Position numbers and translations under genes: made by a program. The notes beneath the pieces were generated by a model. That model saw only the letters and a program-made list of their open reading frames with translations. It was not told the DNA's origin and ran no database searches. Below, piece after piece: positions 36,654 through 44,965 of a DNA stretch of 64,000 bases (its first letter is position 1; each line of letters begins with the position of its first letter). The stretch comes from Cryobacterium glucosi (GTDB taxonomy: Bacteria > Actinomycetota > Actinomycetes > Actinomycetales > Microbacteriaceae): assembly GCF_004402235.1 (NCBI RefSeq), contig NZ_SOFS01000045.1:57574-121573 (forward strand), written 5' to 3'.

Positions 36654-39600
36654 GCCAGAACGGAACGCCCGTGCCGCACGACCCGCATCGTCCGCAGAAC
36701 CCGGTCAGCGCCCTCGAGATCGCCGGCACGCTCGGCATGTTCCCGCCCACCCCGGAACAGCAGGCGGTGATCGAGGCCCCGCTCGCGCCGACCCTCGTCG
36801 TGGCCGGAGCCGGCAGCGGCAAGACCGAGACCATGGCCAACCGGGTGCTCTGGCTGCTCGCCAACGGCCTCGCCCGCCCAGACCAGGTCCTCGGCCTCAC
36901 CTTCACCCGCAAGGCGGCCGGCGAACTCGCCGAGCGCATCGGCGACCGCATCGCGCAGCTCGACGCCAACGGACTGCTGCCCGCGCCGGCTCCGGCCGCG
37001 GGCGCAGAGACCACCGGCGAGCTCGTCGACTCCGGCCTGTTCAACACCCCGACCGTGTCGACGTACAACTCCTTCGCGAGCCGTCTCTTCACCGACAACG
37101 CCCTCCTGCTCGGCCGCGAACCCGAGTCCGTCCTGCTCACCGAGACGAGCGCGTGGCTGCTCGCCCGCCGCGTCGTGATCGAACACGGCGACCACAGGCT
37201 CGTGCCCTGGGGCAAGAGCCTCGACGCCGTGACGGATGCCGTGCTCCGGTTCAGCCGCCTGCTCGCCGAGAACCCGCCTCCCCTTACAACGGGCCTGGCA
37301 ACGACCGGCCTGGCAACAACGGGCCTGGCAACGACCGGCCCGGCGGGCGCCCCCGGCCGCGCCGGGCACGATCTCGCCGGCCTCGCCGCCGGCTTCGCCT
37401 ACCTCGAAGACCTTCCATACGGCAACCCGCGCAAGAAGGTCCCGTACACCTCCGTCGTCGACTCACTCGCCGCGGTCGGGCCGCTGCCCGTGCTCGCCGA
37501 ACTCGCCGACTGGTACGACCGGGAGAAGCGCCGGCTCGGCCTGATCGAATTCTCCGACCAGGTCGCCCTCGCCCTGCAGGTGAGCCAGCGGGTTCCGCGG
37601 GTCGTCGCGGGGTACCGCGAACAGTACCGGGTGGTGCTGCTCGACGAGTACCAGGACACCTCCGTGCTCCAGACCGAACTCCTGCACACCCTCTTCGCCA
37701 GGCATCCGGTGATGGCCGTCGGCGACCCGCACCAGTCCATCTACGGCTGGCGCGGTGCGAGCTCCGCGAACCTGCTCGCCTTCTCCGCCGACTTCGACCC
37801 CGACGCCCGCTCGGAACGCCGGGTCACCCCGTCCATGTCGCTCTCCTTCACCTGGCGCAACCCCCGGTCGGTCCTCGACGCCGCGAACACGCTCGTCGCC
37901 CCGCTCAGCGAGGTCCTGCGCCGCCGGACGGACGGCATCCAGGTCGAGACGCTCAAGGTGCCGGACGGCACCCGGCCCGGCGCTGTCTCCGCACAGCTCG
38001 CCGAGACGGCCACCGACGAGGCCCAGGCCGTTGCCAGCTGGTTCGCCGCCCGGCTCGGCGCCGGCAGCGACAAGTCCGGCGCCATCCTCTTCCGCGCCCG
38101 GCGCGACATGGACTTCTTCGCCGGGGTCCTCCGCGCGAACGGCGTCCGCGCCCACGTGCTCGGCCTCGGCGGGCTGCTCTCCACCCCGGAAGTCACCGAC
38201 GTCGTCAGCGTGCTCAGGGTCGTGCACGATCCCTCGGCGGGAAGCGAACTCGTCCGGTTGCTGAGTGGTGCCCGGTTCCAGGTCGGCCCGCGCGACCTGC
38301 AGCACCTCGCGGCCGTCTCGCGCTGGCTCGCCGCCCACGACTGGGCGCAGAAGGCCGTCAGCCGGGAGCTCACGGAGAAGCTCCGTGCGTCCGTCGCCGA
38401 CGACGAGGGGGCCTCCCTCGTCGACGCCCTCGACTTCGCCGCGGCGGCGCCGCCCGGTCACGGCCAGCTCGCCGGCTTCACCGACACCGGCCGTGAGCGG
38501 CTGCGCGCAGCAGGCAAGCTGCTGGCCTGGTTGCGCTCGCGGGCCGGTCTTCCGCTGCTCGACTTCGTGCGCCTCGTCGAACAGGAGCTCCTCCTCGACG
38601 TCGAACTCGTCGCGAACGAGAACAACAGCCTCGGCCTCGCGAACCTCTACGCCTTCCACGACACCATCTCCGACTTCCTCGCGAGTGACGAGCTCGGCAC
38701 CGCCGCGAGCTTCCTGCGCTGGCTCGGCCGGGCCGAACTCGCCGACGACAGGGGACCGCGCGCCGAGGTGGCCGAACAGGGCGCCGTGCAACTCCTCACC
38801 ATCCATGGCGCGAAGGGCCTCGAGTGGGACTACGTCGCGATCCCGAACCTCACAGACAAGAGCCTGCCGGCCCCCGCGCGCGAGGTCACCGGCTGGATCC
38901 GCTTCGGCGAGCTGCCGTACCCGTTCCGCGGCGACCACGCCGAACTGCCCCAGCTCGACTGGACCGGCCACGACAGCCAGCTGTCCTACGACCTCGCCTT
39001 CCAGGCGTACAAGGCGGACCTCGCCGGCCGCCACGACGACGAGGAACGCCGGCTGATCTACGTCGCCACCACCCGGGCCAGGCACGAACTCCTGCTGACC
39101 GGTTCGTTCTGGGGCTCTGGCTCGACCGTGCGCACCCCGAGCCGCTACCTCGTCGAGCTCGCGGAGGCCGGCCTCATCGACCCCCTGCCAGAGGAAAGCG
39201 CCAACGCCGAGAAACCGGCCCCGGAGGACGGCCTCACGCCGGCCTGGCCCTTCGACCCGCTCGGCACCCGCCGGGCCGTCGTCGAAGCGGCCGCTTCCGG
39301 GGTGCGCGCCGCCGCGAACGATCCGGACACCCTGGCCCGCGAGACACGCTGGTCCCACGTCGTGACCCTGCTGCTCGAGGAACGCGCCCTCCGCCTGGGC
39401 GCAGGCACGGTCGCACCGCTGCCCGCCCGCATCCCCGCCTCGCGGTTCAAGGACTACGTCGACGATCCCGCCGGGGTCGCCGCACAGGTGCGCCGCCCCA
39501 TGCCCGAGCGGCCGTACCGGGCCACCCGGCTCGGCACCCTCTTCCATTCCTGGGTCGAGCGGCGGGCCGGCGGCCTCCTCGGCGGCGACCGGATCGACGC

Positions 39601-40165
39601 CGGGCTCTTCGAAGCAGACACCGACACGGATGCCGATGCCTTCGATCTCGACCTCAACCAGAACCAGCCGCTCGAGCAGGCCCAGCTCGAACGCCTCCAG
39701 GCGACCTTCGAACGGTCGCCCTGGGCCGGCCTCAAACCGGAGGAGGTCGAAATCGAGATCCATTACGTGCTCGCCGGCCAGGTCTTCATCTGCAAGCTCG
39801 ACGCGGTGTACCGCACAGGGACGGGCTACCAGGTCGTGGACTGGAAGACGGGCCGGGCGCCGAAGAACGCAGCGGACCTCGAACTCAAGCAGACGCAGCT
39901 CGCGCTCTACCGCCTCGCGTACGCGACCTGGAAGGGGATCGACCCTGACGAGGTCGACGCGGTGTTCTATTTCGTCGCCGACGACACCGTGGTCGCCCCC
40001 GAGCGGCTCTACTCCGAGGCGGACCTCGTGGCGGCGTGGTCCTCGGTCGTGTCCCGCACCTCGGCGCCGGTGCCGGTGTCCGTGCCGTCGCCCACGACGT
40101 CGATCGCGCCGGTGGTGTCCGGTTCGTCGGCGAACTCGCCGGTCTCGAAGTCGGACAGCGTGTAG
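36650..40165 (+). CDS. adnB: AdnB-like helicase-nuclease subunit
   Basis: A 1171-residue partner of AdnA and the likely lead motor. Superfamily 1A motifs are intact: GAGSGKT (motif I), LTFTRKAA (Ia), LLDEYQDTS (II), VGDPHQSIYGWRGA (III), TIHGAKGLEWD (V) and YVATTRARHEL (VI). A RecB-type nuclease follows (GTLFHSWVE, CKLDAVYR, VVDWKTGR, QLALYRLAYA). Three 15-bp units (37292-37336) encode LATTG repeats. The last 52 codons overlap the convergent phosphotransferase-like gene and are low in complexity. Confidence 0.92.
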   Translation: MSQNGTPVPHDPHRPQNPVSALEIAGTLGMFPPTPEQQAVIEAPLAPTLVVAGAGSGKTETMANRVLWLLANGLARPDQVLGLTFTRKAAGELAERIGDRIAQLDANGLLPAPAPAAGAETTGELVDSGLFNTPTVSTYNSFASRLFTDNALLLGREPESVLLTETSAWLLARRVVIEHGDHRLVPWGKSLDAVTDAVLRFSRLLAENPPPLTTGLATTGLATTGLATTGPAGAPGRAGHDLAGLAAGFAYLEDLPYGNPRKKVPYTSVVDSLAAVGPLPVLAELADWYDREKRRLGLIEFSDQVALALQVSQRVPRVVAGYREQYRVVLLDEYQDTSVLQTELLHTLFARHPVMAVGDPHQSIYGWRGASSANLLAFSADFDPDARSERRVTPSMSLSFTWRNPRSVLDAANTLVAPLSEVLRRRTDGIQVETLKVPDGTRPGAVSAQLAETATDEAQAVASWFAARLGAGSDKSGAILFRARRDMDFFAGVLRANGVRAHVLGLGGLLSTPEVTDVVSVLRVVHDPSAGSELVRLLSGARFQVGPRDLQHLAAVSRWLAAHDWAQKAVSRELTEKLRASVADDEGASLVDALDFAAAAPPGHGQLAGFTDTGRERLRAAGKLLAWLRSRAGLPLLDFVRLVEQELLLDVELVANENNSLGLANLYAFHDTISDFLASDELGTAASFLRWLGRAELADDRGPRAEVAEQGAVQLLTIHGAKGLEWDYVAIPNLTDKSLPAPAREVTGWIRFGELPYPFRGDHAELPQLDWTGHDSQLSYDLAFQAYKADLAGRHDDEERRLIYVATTRARHELLLTGSFWGSGSTVRTPSRYLVELAEAGLIDPLPEESANAEKPAPEDGLTPAWPFDPLGTRRAVVEAAASGVRAAANDPDTLARETRWSHVVTLLLEERALRLGAGTVAPLPARIPASRFKDYVDDPAGVAAQVRRPMPERPYRATRLGTLFHSWVERRAGGLLGGDRIDAGLFEADTDTDADAFDLDLNQNQPLEQAQLERLQATFERSPWAGLKPEEVEIEIHYVLAGQVFICKLDAVYRTGTGYQVVDWKTGRAPKNAADLELKQTQLALYRLAYATWKGIDPDEVDAVFYFVADDTVVAPERLYSEADLVAAWSSVVSRTSAPVPVSVPSPTTSIAPVVSGSSANSPVSKSDSV
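37292..37336 (+). repeat. Three 15-bp in-frame tandem units in adnB
   Basis: Units based on GGCCTGGCAACGACC encode GLATT three times in a hydrophilic segment between helicase motifs. Confidence 0.9.
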
Positions 40166-41211
40166 GCATCCGTGTGCATCGCGGCGGCCGGCGCGCGCTT
40201 CACCGCGGCGTACGGGGTCGCGGCGAGCAGGCTCTCGACCTCGGACACGTTCAGGATCGGGCCGGTCTTCGGGGACAGCGGGTGCGAGGTCGCGTGGTGC
40301 ACGTTCTCGACGAGCCCGTCGAGCATCGCGACGGCGTCATCGACGATTCCCTGGTTGCGGGTGTCGGTGCCGTGCAGCAGCCAGCGTGCGAGCTCGAGCT
40401 CTGCGTAGAGCATCGCCCGCTGCGTGATGCGCGGGTCGTTGCCCTGGCGCACGCCGCCGTAGGATGCGATCGCCGCTTCGCCGGCGGCTCCCCGGGAGGC
40501 GAGCAACCAGTTCAGGTCCCTGGCCGGGTCGCCGACGCTCAGCGCCGCCCAGCCGAGCACGGCCGTCACGGAATCCTCGCCGATCAGGAAGGACTCCGCG
40601 GACAGTGAACCGTGGATGACGCAGGGCAGGAACTGCCAGAGCGCGTCGTCGTCGGTCGCGAGCTCCCAGCGGCGGAGCAGGGCCGCCGGGAGGTACCCCG
40701 TCGCCTCGGTGCGGCCGATCAGGTCGATCACCTCGGTGCGGCAGTCCTGGGCGCTGCGTTGTGTGAGCCCGGCATCGCTCACCACCGCGGTCGGCAGGCC
40801 GTGGATGGCCGCGATGGCCCGGCCGATCGACCCGGAGACCCCGGCGTGTCCGGTGAGGGCGTCCGCGTCGAAGGTGTCGCCGGGCAGGAACTCGTAGACG
40901 ACGGCGCGCGTCCCGCTGAGCGGGGCCTGCCCGACGAACTGCGGAACGTCGAACGGCAGGCGGCTGCGATTGCCGACGGTCAGGGCGCGGAGCGCGACGA
41001 GGTCCGCGGACTGCTCGGTCTCCGCGGCCTGGGAAAGCGGCACCCGGATGATCAGGGAGCGTCCGTCGCGGTCCAGCAGGACAGCGGAATCGTATGCTCC
41101 GGGCGCGCCGGAGGAGCGCCCGCTGGAGCCATGGCTGCGGGCCTGGACGACGTCGAGACCGGGCACGGCTGAAGTGGCGAGCGCGGCTAGAGTGAGATGG
41201 GATCTGGCCAT
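40009..41211 (-). CDS. Aminoglycoside/macrolide phosphotransferase-like protein, catalytic residues lost
   Basis: A 400-residue APH-fold protein with kinase N-lobe features (AVLLDRDGRSLIIRVP) and an APH C-lobe. The catalytic loop HGDxxxxN is HGSLSAES here (residues 200-207), and the later metal-binding Asp (usually IDW) is G220-W221, although GDPARDLNWL follows as normal. Phosphotransfer is therefore unlikely; a regulatory or binding role is possible. The last 52 codons overlap adnB head to tail. The ATG at 41211 is divergent from nudC. Confidence 0.83.
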   Translation of the reverse strand: MARSHLTLAALATSAVPGLDVVQARSHGSSGRSSGAPGAYDSAVLLDRDGRSLIIRVPLSQAAETEQSADLVALRALTVGNRSRLPFDVPQFVGQAPLSGTRAVVYEFLPGDTFDADALTGHAGVSGSIGRAIAAIHGLPTAVVSDAGLTQRSAQDCRTEVIDLIGRTEATGYLPAALLRRWELATDDDALWQFLPCVIHGSLSAESFLIGEDSVTAVLGWAALSVGDPARDLNWLLASRGAAGEAAIASYGGVRQGNDPRITQRAMLYAELELARWLLHGTDTRNQGIVDDAVAMLDGLVENVHHATSHPLSPKTGPILNVSEVESLLAATPYAAVKRAPAAAMHTDAYTLSDFETGEFADEPDTTGAIDVVGDGTDTGTGAEVRDTTEDHAATRSASE

Positions 41212-41303
41212 GCCTACTAGGTTAGGTCGACTTCCCCTCGGTGTGGTCGTTCGCCACGCCTCCACATAACTTCGGCAGTCACGCCAGAGTCCGAAGGGTC
41301 TTC

Positions 41304-42326
41304 ATGCCGTTCACGTTCACCTCCCAACTGCCGCTGTCCCGCCACGCCGTCGACAGGGACCACCTCACCCGGGCCATACCCGGACTCTTCGACGAGCTCC
41401 GGGCGGATGCCTCCACGCGCGTCCTCCCGCTCTGGCGCGGGTCCACCCTCCTGGCGGGAACGCCGGGTGCGGCCCCCGCAGGCACCCACGAGCTCGCCGC
41501 AACCGATACCGGAAGCCGCCGGCCCCGGCTGCGCCTGTTCCCGCCCGCCCTCGTCGCGCAGACCCCGATCGAGCTCTACCTCGGCAGGTCCCTCGCCGAC
41601 GAGGGCGCGGAACCCGCGGGCACCCGCCTGGTCGCCGTTATCCTCGACGACGGCGCGGCCGCGACCCTCGAACCGGACGAGTCCCTCTGGGTGCCGCTCC
41701 GCACTGTCGCGAGCGCCCTCTCCGACCGCGACGCCGGCCTCTTCACCGAAGCGCTCGCGCTCGCGAACTGGCACGCCTCGCACGCGCACTGCCCGCGCTG
41801 CGGCGCCGCAACCGAGGTCGAGGGCGGCGGCTGGAGCCGCCGGTGCCCCGTGGACGGCAGCCAGGTGTTCCCCCGAACGGACCCCGCCGTGATCGTGCTG
41901 ATCACCGATGCCGACGAGCGCATCCTGCTCGGGTCGAACGCCCTGTGGGAGAACAACCGCTATTCCCTGCTCGCGGGCTTCGTCGAACCGGGGGAGTCCC
42001 TCGAGGCGGCCGTCATCCGCGAGATGTTCGAGGAGTCCGGCCTCCGCGTCACCGACCCGGTCTACCTCGGCTCCCAGCCGTGGCCGTTCCCCGCCTCGAT
42101 CATGTTCGGCTTCACCGCGCGCCTCGCCGACGGCCAGCAGCCGGACGGTGTCCTGCCGGACGGTGACGAGATCCTCGACCTGCGCTGGTTCAGCCGCTCC
42201 GAACTGGCCGCGGCCGGCGACAGCATCATCCTGCCCGGCCGCTCCTCGATCGCACGCGCGATCATCGAGCAGTGGTACGGCGGACCGATCGACTTCGGCC
42301 CCGACCTGGTCGCCGGATGGCGCTGA
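41304..42326 (+). CDS. nudC: NADH pyrophosphatase / mRNA-decapping Nudix hydrolase NudC
   Basis: A 340-residue Nudix enzyme that cleaves NADH and NAD-capped RNA. The zinc-ribbon HCPRCGAATEVEGG precedes a Nudix box GFVEPGESLEAAVIREMFEESG and the NudC-specific SQPWPFPAS. In the ribbon the second cysteine pair is incomplete (only RRCP is visible), so zinc binding may be altered. The ATG at 41304 has GAAGGG upstream. It overlaps uvrD2 by 10 bases. Confidence 0.93.
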   Translation: MPFTFTSQLPLSRHAVDRDHLTRAIPGLFDELRADASTRVLPLWRGSTLLAGTPGAAPAGTHELAATDTGSRRPRLRLFPPALVAQTPIELYLGRSLADEGAEPAGTRLVAVILDDGAAATLEPDESLWVPLRTVASALSDRDAGLFTEALALANWHASHAHCPRCGAATEVEGGGWSRRCPVDGSQVFPRTDPAVIVLITDADERILLGSNALWENNRYSLLAGFVEPGESLEAAVIREMFEESGLRVTDPVYLGSQPWPFPASIMFGFTARLADGQQPDGVLPDGDEILDLRWFSRSELAAAGDSIILPGRSSIARAIIEQWYGGPIDFGPDLVAGWR

Positions 42327-44032
42327 CCCCCGAGACGCTTCTGGCCGGCCTCGACGACCAGCAGCGCATCGCCGCGGAGGCCCTCGTCGGGCCGGTGTGC
42401 ATGCTCGCGGGCGCAGGCACCGGCAAGACCCGCGCGATCACCCACCGGATCGCCTACGGGGTGATGACCGGCGCGTACGCCCCGAACCGGGTGATGGCGC
42501 TCACCTTCACCTCGCGGGCCGCCGCGGAACTCCGGGGCCGGCTGCGCCAACTCGGCGCCGGCGGCGTCGCGGCACGCACCTTCCACGCCGCAGCGCTCTC
42601 CCAGCTCAACTACTTCTGGCCGCACGTCGTCGGCGGCCAGGCGCCGCGCATCCTCGACGGAAAGGGTCGGTTGCTCGGCCACGCCGCCGAACAGCTCAAA
42701 CTCCGGCTCGACACCGCGACCCTGCGCGACCTCGCCGCCGAGGTCGAGTGGCGCAAGACCACCGGGCTCAGCATCGAGGACTACGCCGCCGGCATCGCCA
42801 GGCGCAGCCTGCCCGGCCGGCTCGACGCCGACCAGGTCGTGGCGATGCACGAACGCTACGAGCGGCTGAAGGATGAGCGCAAGCAGATCGACTTCGAGGA
42901 TGTCCTGCTCGCGATGGCCGGGATGATCGAGTCCGAACCCTCCGTCGCCCTGCAGGTGCGCGAGCAGTACCGGTTCTTCGTCGTCGACGAGTATCAGGAC
43001 GTGTCGCCGTTGCAGCACGACCTGCTCGCCCTCTGGGTCGGGCCACGCAGGGACCTGTGCGTGGTCGGCGACGCCAGCCAGACCATCTATTCCTTCGCGG
43101 GCGCCCGCAGCGACTACCTTCTCGACTTCCCCAAGCGCTGGGAGGATGCGACGGTCGTGCGCCTCGAACAGAACTACCGGTCGACGGGGGCGATCGTCAC
43201 GACCGCGAACCAGCTGATGCGCGGCCGCACCGGGGCGCTCACCCTGCGCGCGCACTCGGCGGAGCCGGGGGTCGAACCGAGCGTGCACGAGTACGCGAAC
43301 GACCTCGCGGAGGCACGCGGGGTCGCCCAGCAGATCCTCGAACTGATCGAATCCGGCATCCGGCCGGAAGACATCGCCGTGCTCTACCGGGTCAACGTGC
43401 AAGCCGCGGCGCTCGAGACCGCGCTCGGCGACCTGTCCATCAGCTACCAGATCCGTGGATCGAAGCGGTTCTTCGACCTCACCGAGGTCAAGCAGGCCGT
43501 GATGCAGCTGCGAGCGGCATCCGTTTCGATCGTGGGCGAGCCGCTGTTCAAGTCGGCCAGCGACGTGCTGCGCTCGCTCGGCTGGAGCCAGACAGCGCCG
43601 GAGGCCGCCGGTGCGGTGCGGGACCGCTGGGAATCGCTCAACGCGATCATGGGGCTCGTCGACCAGGCCGCGCCCGGAACGACGTTCCGCCAGTTCACCG
43701 ACGAACTGATGGAGCGGCAGGCAGGCCAGCACGAACCGACCGTCTCGGCGGTGACCCTCGCGACGCTGCACTCTGCCAAGGGCCTCGAATGGGACGCCGT
43801 CTTCGTGGTGGGGCTGTCAGAGGGGCTCGTCCCGATCAGCTACGCGGGTACCTTCGAGCAGATCGACGAGGAACGCCGGCTGCTCTACGTCGGCATCACC
43901 AGGGCACGCCGGCGACTCGCCCTGAGCTGGTCCGCGTCCGGGCACCAGCAACGGGCACCGAGGGAACGATCGCGGTTCCTGACAGAGCTCGGCATGCGCA
44001 ACGCTCGTGCGGCCGGTGGACGCGGCGCGTGA
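42317..44032 (+). CDS. uvrD2: UvrD2-like superfamily 1A DNA helicase
   Basis: A 571-residue 3'-5' DNA helicase. Motifs: LAGAGTGKT (I), LTFTSRAAAEL (Ia), VVDEYQDVSPLQ (II), VGDASQTIYSFAGA (III), LHSAKGLEWDAVF (V) and YVGITRARRRL (VI). It ends about 30 residues after motif VI, without the HRDC and four-cysteine regions of mycobacterial UvrD2. Translation is coupled to nudC. Its last 137 bases overlap the convergent cyclodehydratase-like gene. Confidence 0.92.
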   Translation: MALTPETLLAGLDDQQRIAAEALVGPVCMLAGAGTGKTRAITHRIAYGVMTGAYAPNRVMALTFTSRAAAELRGRLRQLGAGGVAARTFHAAALSQLNYFWPHVVGGQAPRILDGKGRLLGHAAEQLKLRLDTATLRDLAAEVEWRKTTGLSIEDYAAGIARRSLPGRLDADQVVAMHERYERLKDERKQIDFEDVLLAMAGMIESEPSVALQVREQYRFFVVDEYQDVSPLQHDLLALWVGPRRDLCVVGDASQTIYSFAGARSDYLLDFPKRWEDATVVRLEQNYRSTGAIVTTANQLMRGRTGALTLRAHSAEPGVEPSVHEYANDLAEARGVAQQILELIESGIRPEDIAVLYRVNVQAAALETALGDLSISYQIRGSKRFFDLTEVKQAVMQLRAASVSIVGEPLFKSASDVLRSLGWSQTAPEAAGAVRDRWESLNAIMGLVDQAAPGTTFRQFTDELMERQAGQHEPTVSAVTLATLHSAKGLEWDAVFVVGLSEGLVPISYAGTFEQIDEERRLLYVGITRARRRLALSWSASGHQQRAPRERSRFLTELGMRNARAAGGRGA

Positions 44033-44867
44033 TCCTTCCGCTCGCGGCGTCGATCGACAGGGAGACGCCCGCGAGCGCCGAGTGACCGGACAGCACACGA
44101 TCCTGCACGATCCCCGCAACCCGGACAGCGACCTCGAGGCCACGACGCGCTGACTCCGTCGGCGCAGGCCGGTGGGCCAGCTGGCTCGCCATCGCGGGCC
44201 AGGCCGGGTCGGCGTCGACCCTGGCCTGCTCGAGGCAGAACAGGCACGGGCCCAGCCCCGGCTCCACGAGCGGGCCGATCCGCACCTTCCGGTCTCCGAA
44301 CACGACCGGCAGGTGCGGCACGTCGCGGTTCAGCCAGCGCCGGTAGCGCGCCGGCTCGATCGCGAACCGGCCGATGATCACCGCGAGGTCCGTGTCCGCG
44401 GGGGCGGCGGCATCCGCGCCGGTGCCGCTCGCGGTGCTGAAACGGATGCCGGTGCCGTAGCCGGAATCGTAGGCGACCCGTGCGCTTCCGCCGACACCGT
44501 CGTCGAGTTCGTGGGTGTCGAGCCCGAGGTCGTCGAGGAAGGAACGGAGCCGCGCGGCCGTCGTGCCGCGCCCGTCGACGGACACCCAGTGCCGGAGCGC
44601 CGGCGTCGAGGACTCCGGCCCGAGGTCGTCGAGCAGGACCGGGCGGAGCGCGGCGAGGAGGGCGGAGACGGATTCTGCAGTCGCCCCGCCCGTGCGGCCG
44701 AGCATGACGGCGCCGCTGCGGGGCACCCCGGACCGGAGCGCGTCGATGACGCGTTCGAGGCCGGGGCCGGGCACGCGGAGGCGGAGCGCCGGGTGGTCGA
44801 CGCCGAGCTGGATGGTGTCCGGCGAGCGCCAGACGAGCGGATACCGGGGGTCGAGTCGAAGAGTCAT
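43896..44867 (-). CDS. Orphan ThiF/TOMM-cyclodehydratase-like protein
   Basis: A 323-residue protein resembling the E1/ThiF-like partner of azoline-forming (TOMM) cyclodehydratases: GPCLFCLEQARVDADPAWP has the CxxC pair (C208, C211) and DPxWP, and HERCACR lies near the C-terminus. No YcaO gene, peptide precursor or oxidase is nearby, so peptide modification is not supported. Similar lone copies sit beside uvrD2 in other actinobacteria, I believe. ATG at 44867; the 3' end overlaps uvrD2. Confidence 0.72.
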   Translation of the reverse strand: MTLRLDPRYPLVWRSPDTIQLGVDHPALRLRVPGPGLERVIDALRSGVPRSGAVMLGRTGGATAESVSALLAALRPVLLDDLGPESSTPALRHWVSVDGRGTTAARLRSFLDDLGLDTHELDDGVGGSARVAYDSGYGTGIRFSTASGTGADAAAPADTDLAVIIGRFAIEPARYRRWLNRDVPHLPVVFGDRKVRIGPLVEPGLGPCLFCLEQARVDADPAWPAMASQLAHRPAPTESARRGLEVAVRVAGIVQDRVLSGHSALAGVSLSIDAASGRITRRVHRPHERCACRALSGTAIVPSVPVAGARTRTSSGRVAGVPW

Positions 44868-44965
44868 GCGCCGATCCTGCCGGATTCGCATCGAGCGCGA
44901 GCGATTCATCCACAGGCCCGGCAGGCTCCCAGCCTCAGCGCCGGCATTCGCCCTAGGCTCTGACC

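Noticed and set aside
40009..41211. Active macrolide or aminoglycoside resistance kinase
   Set aside because: The catalytic and metal-binding Asp residues are replaced.
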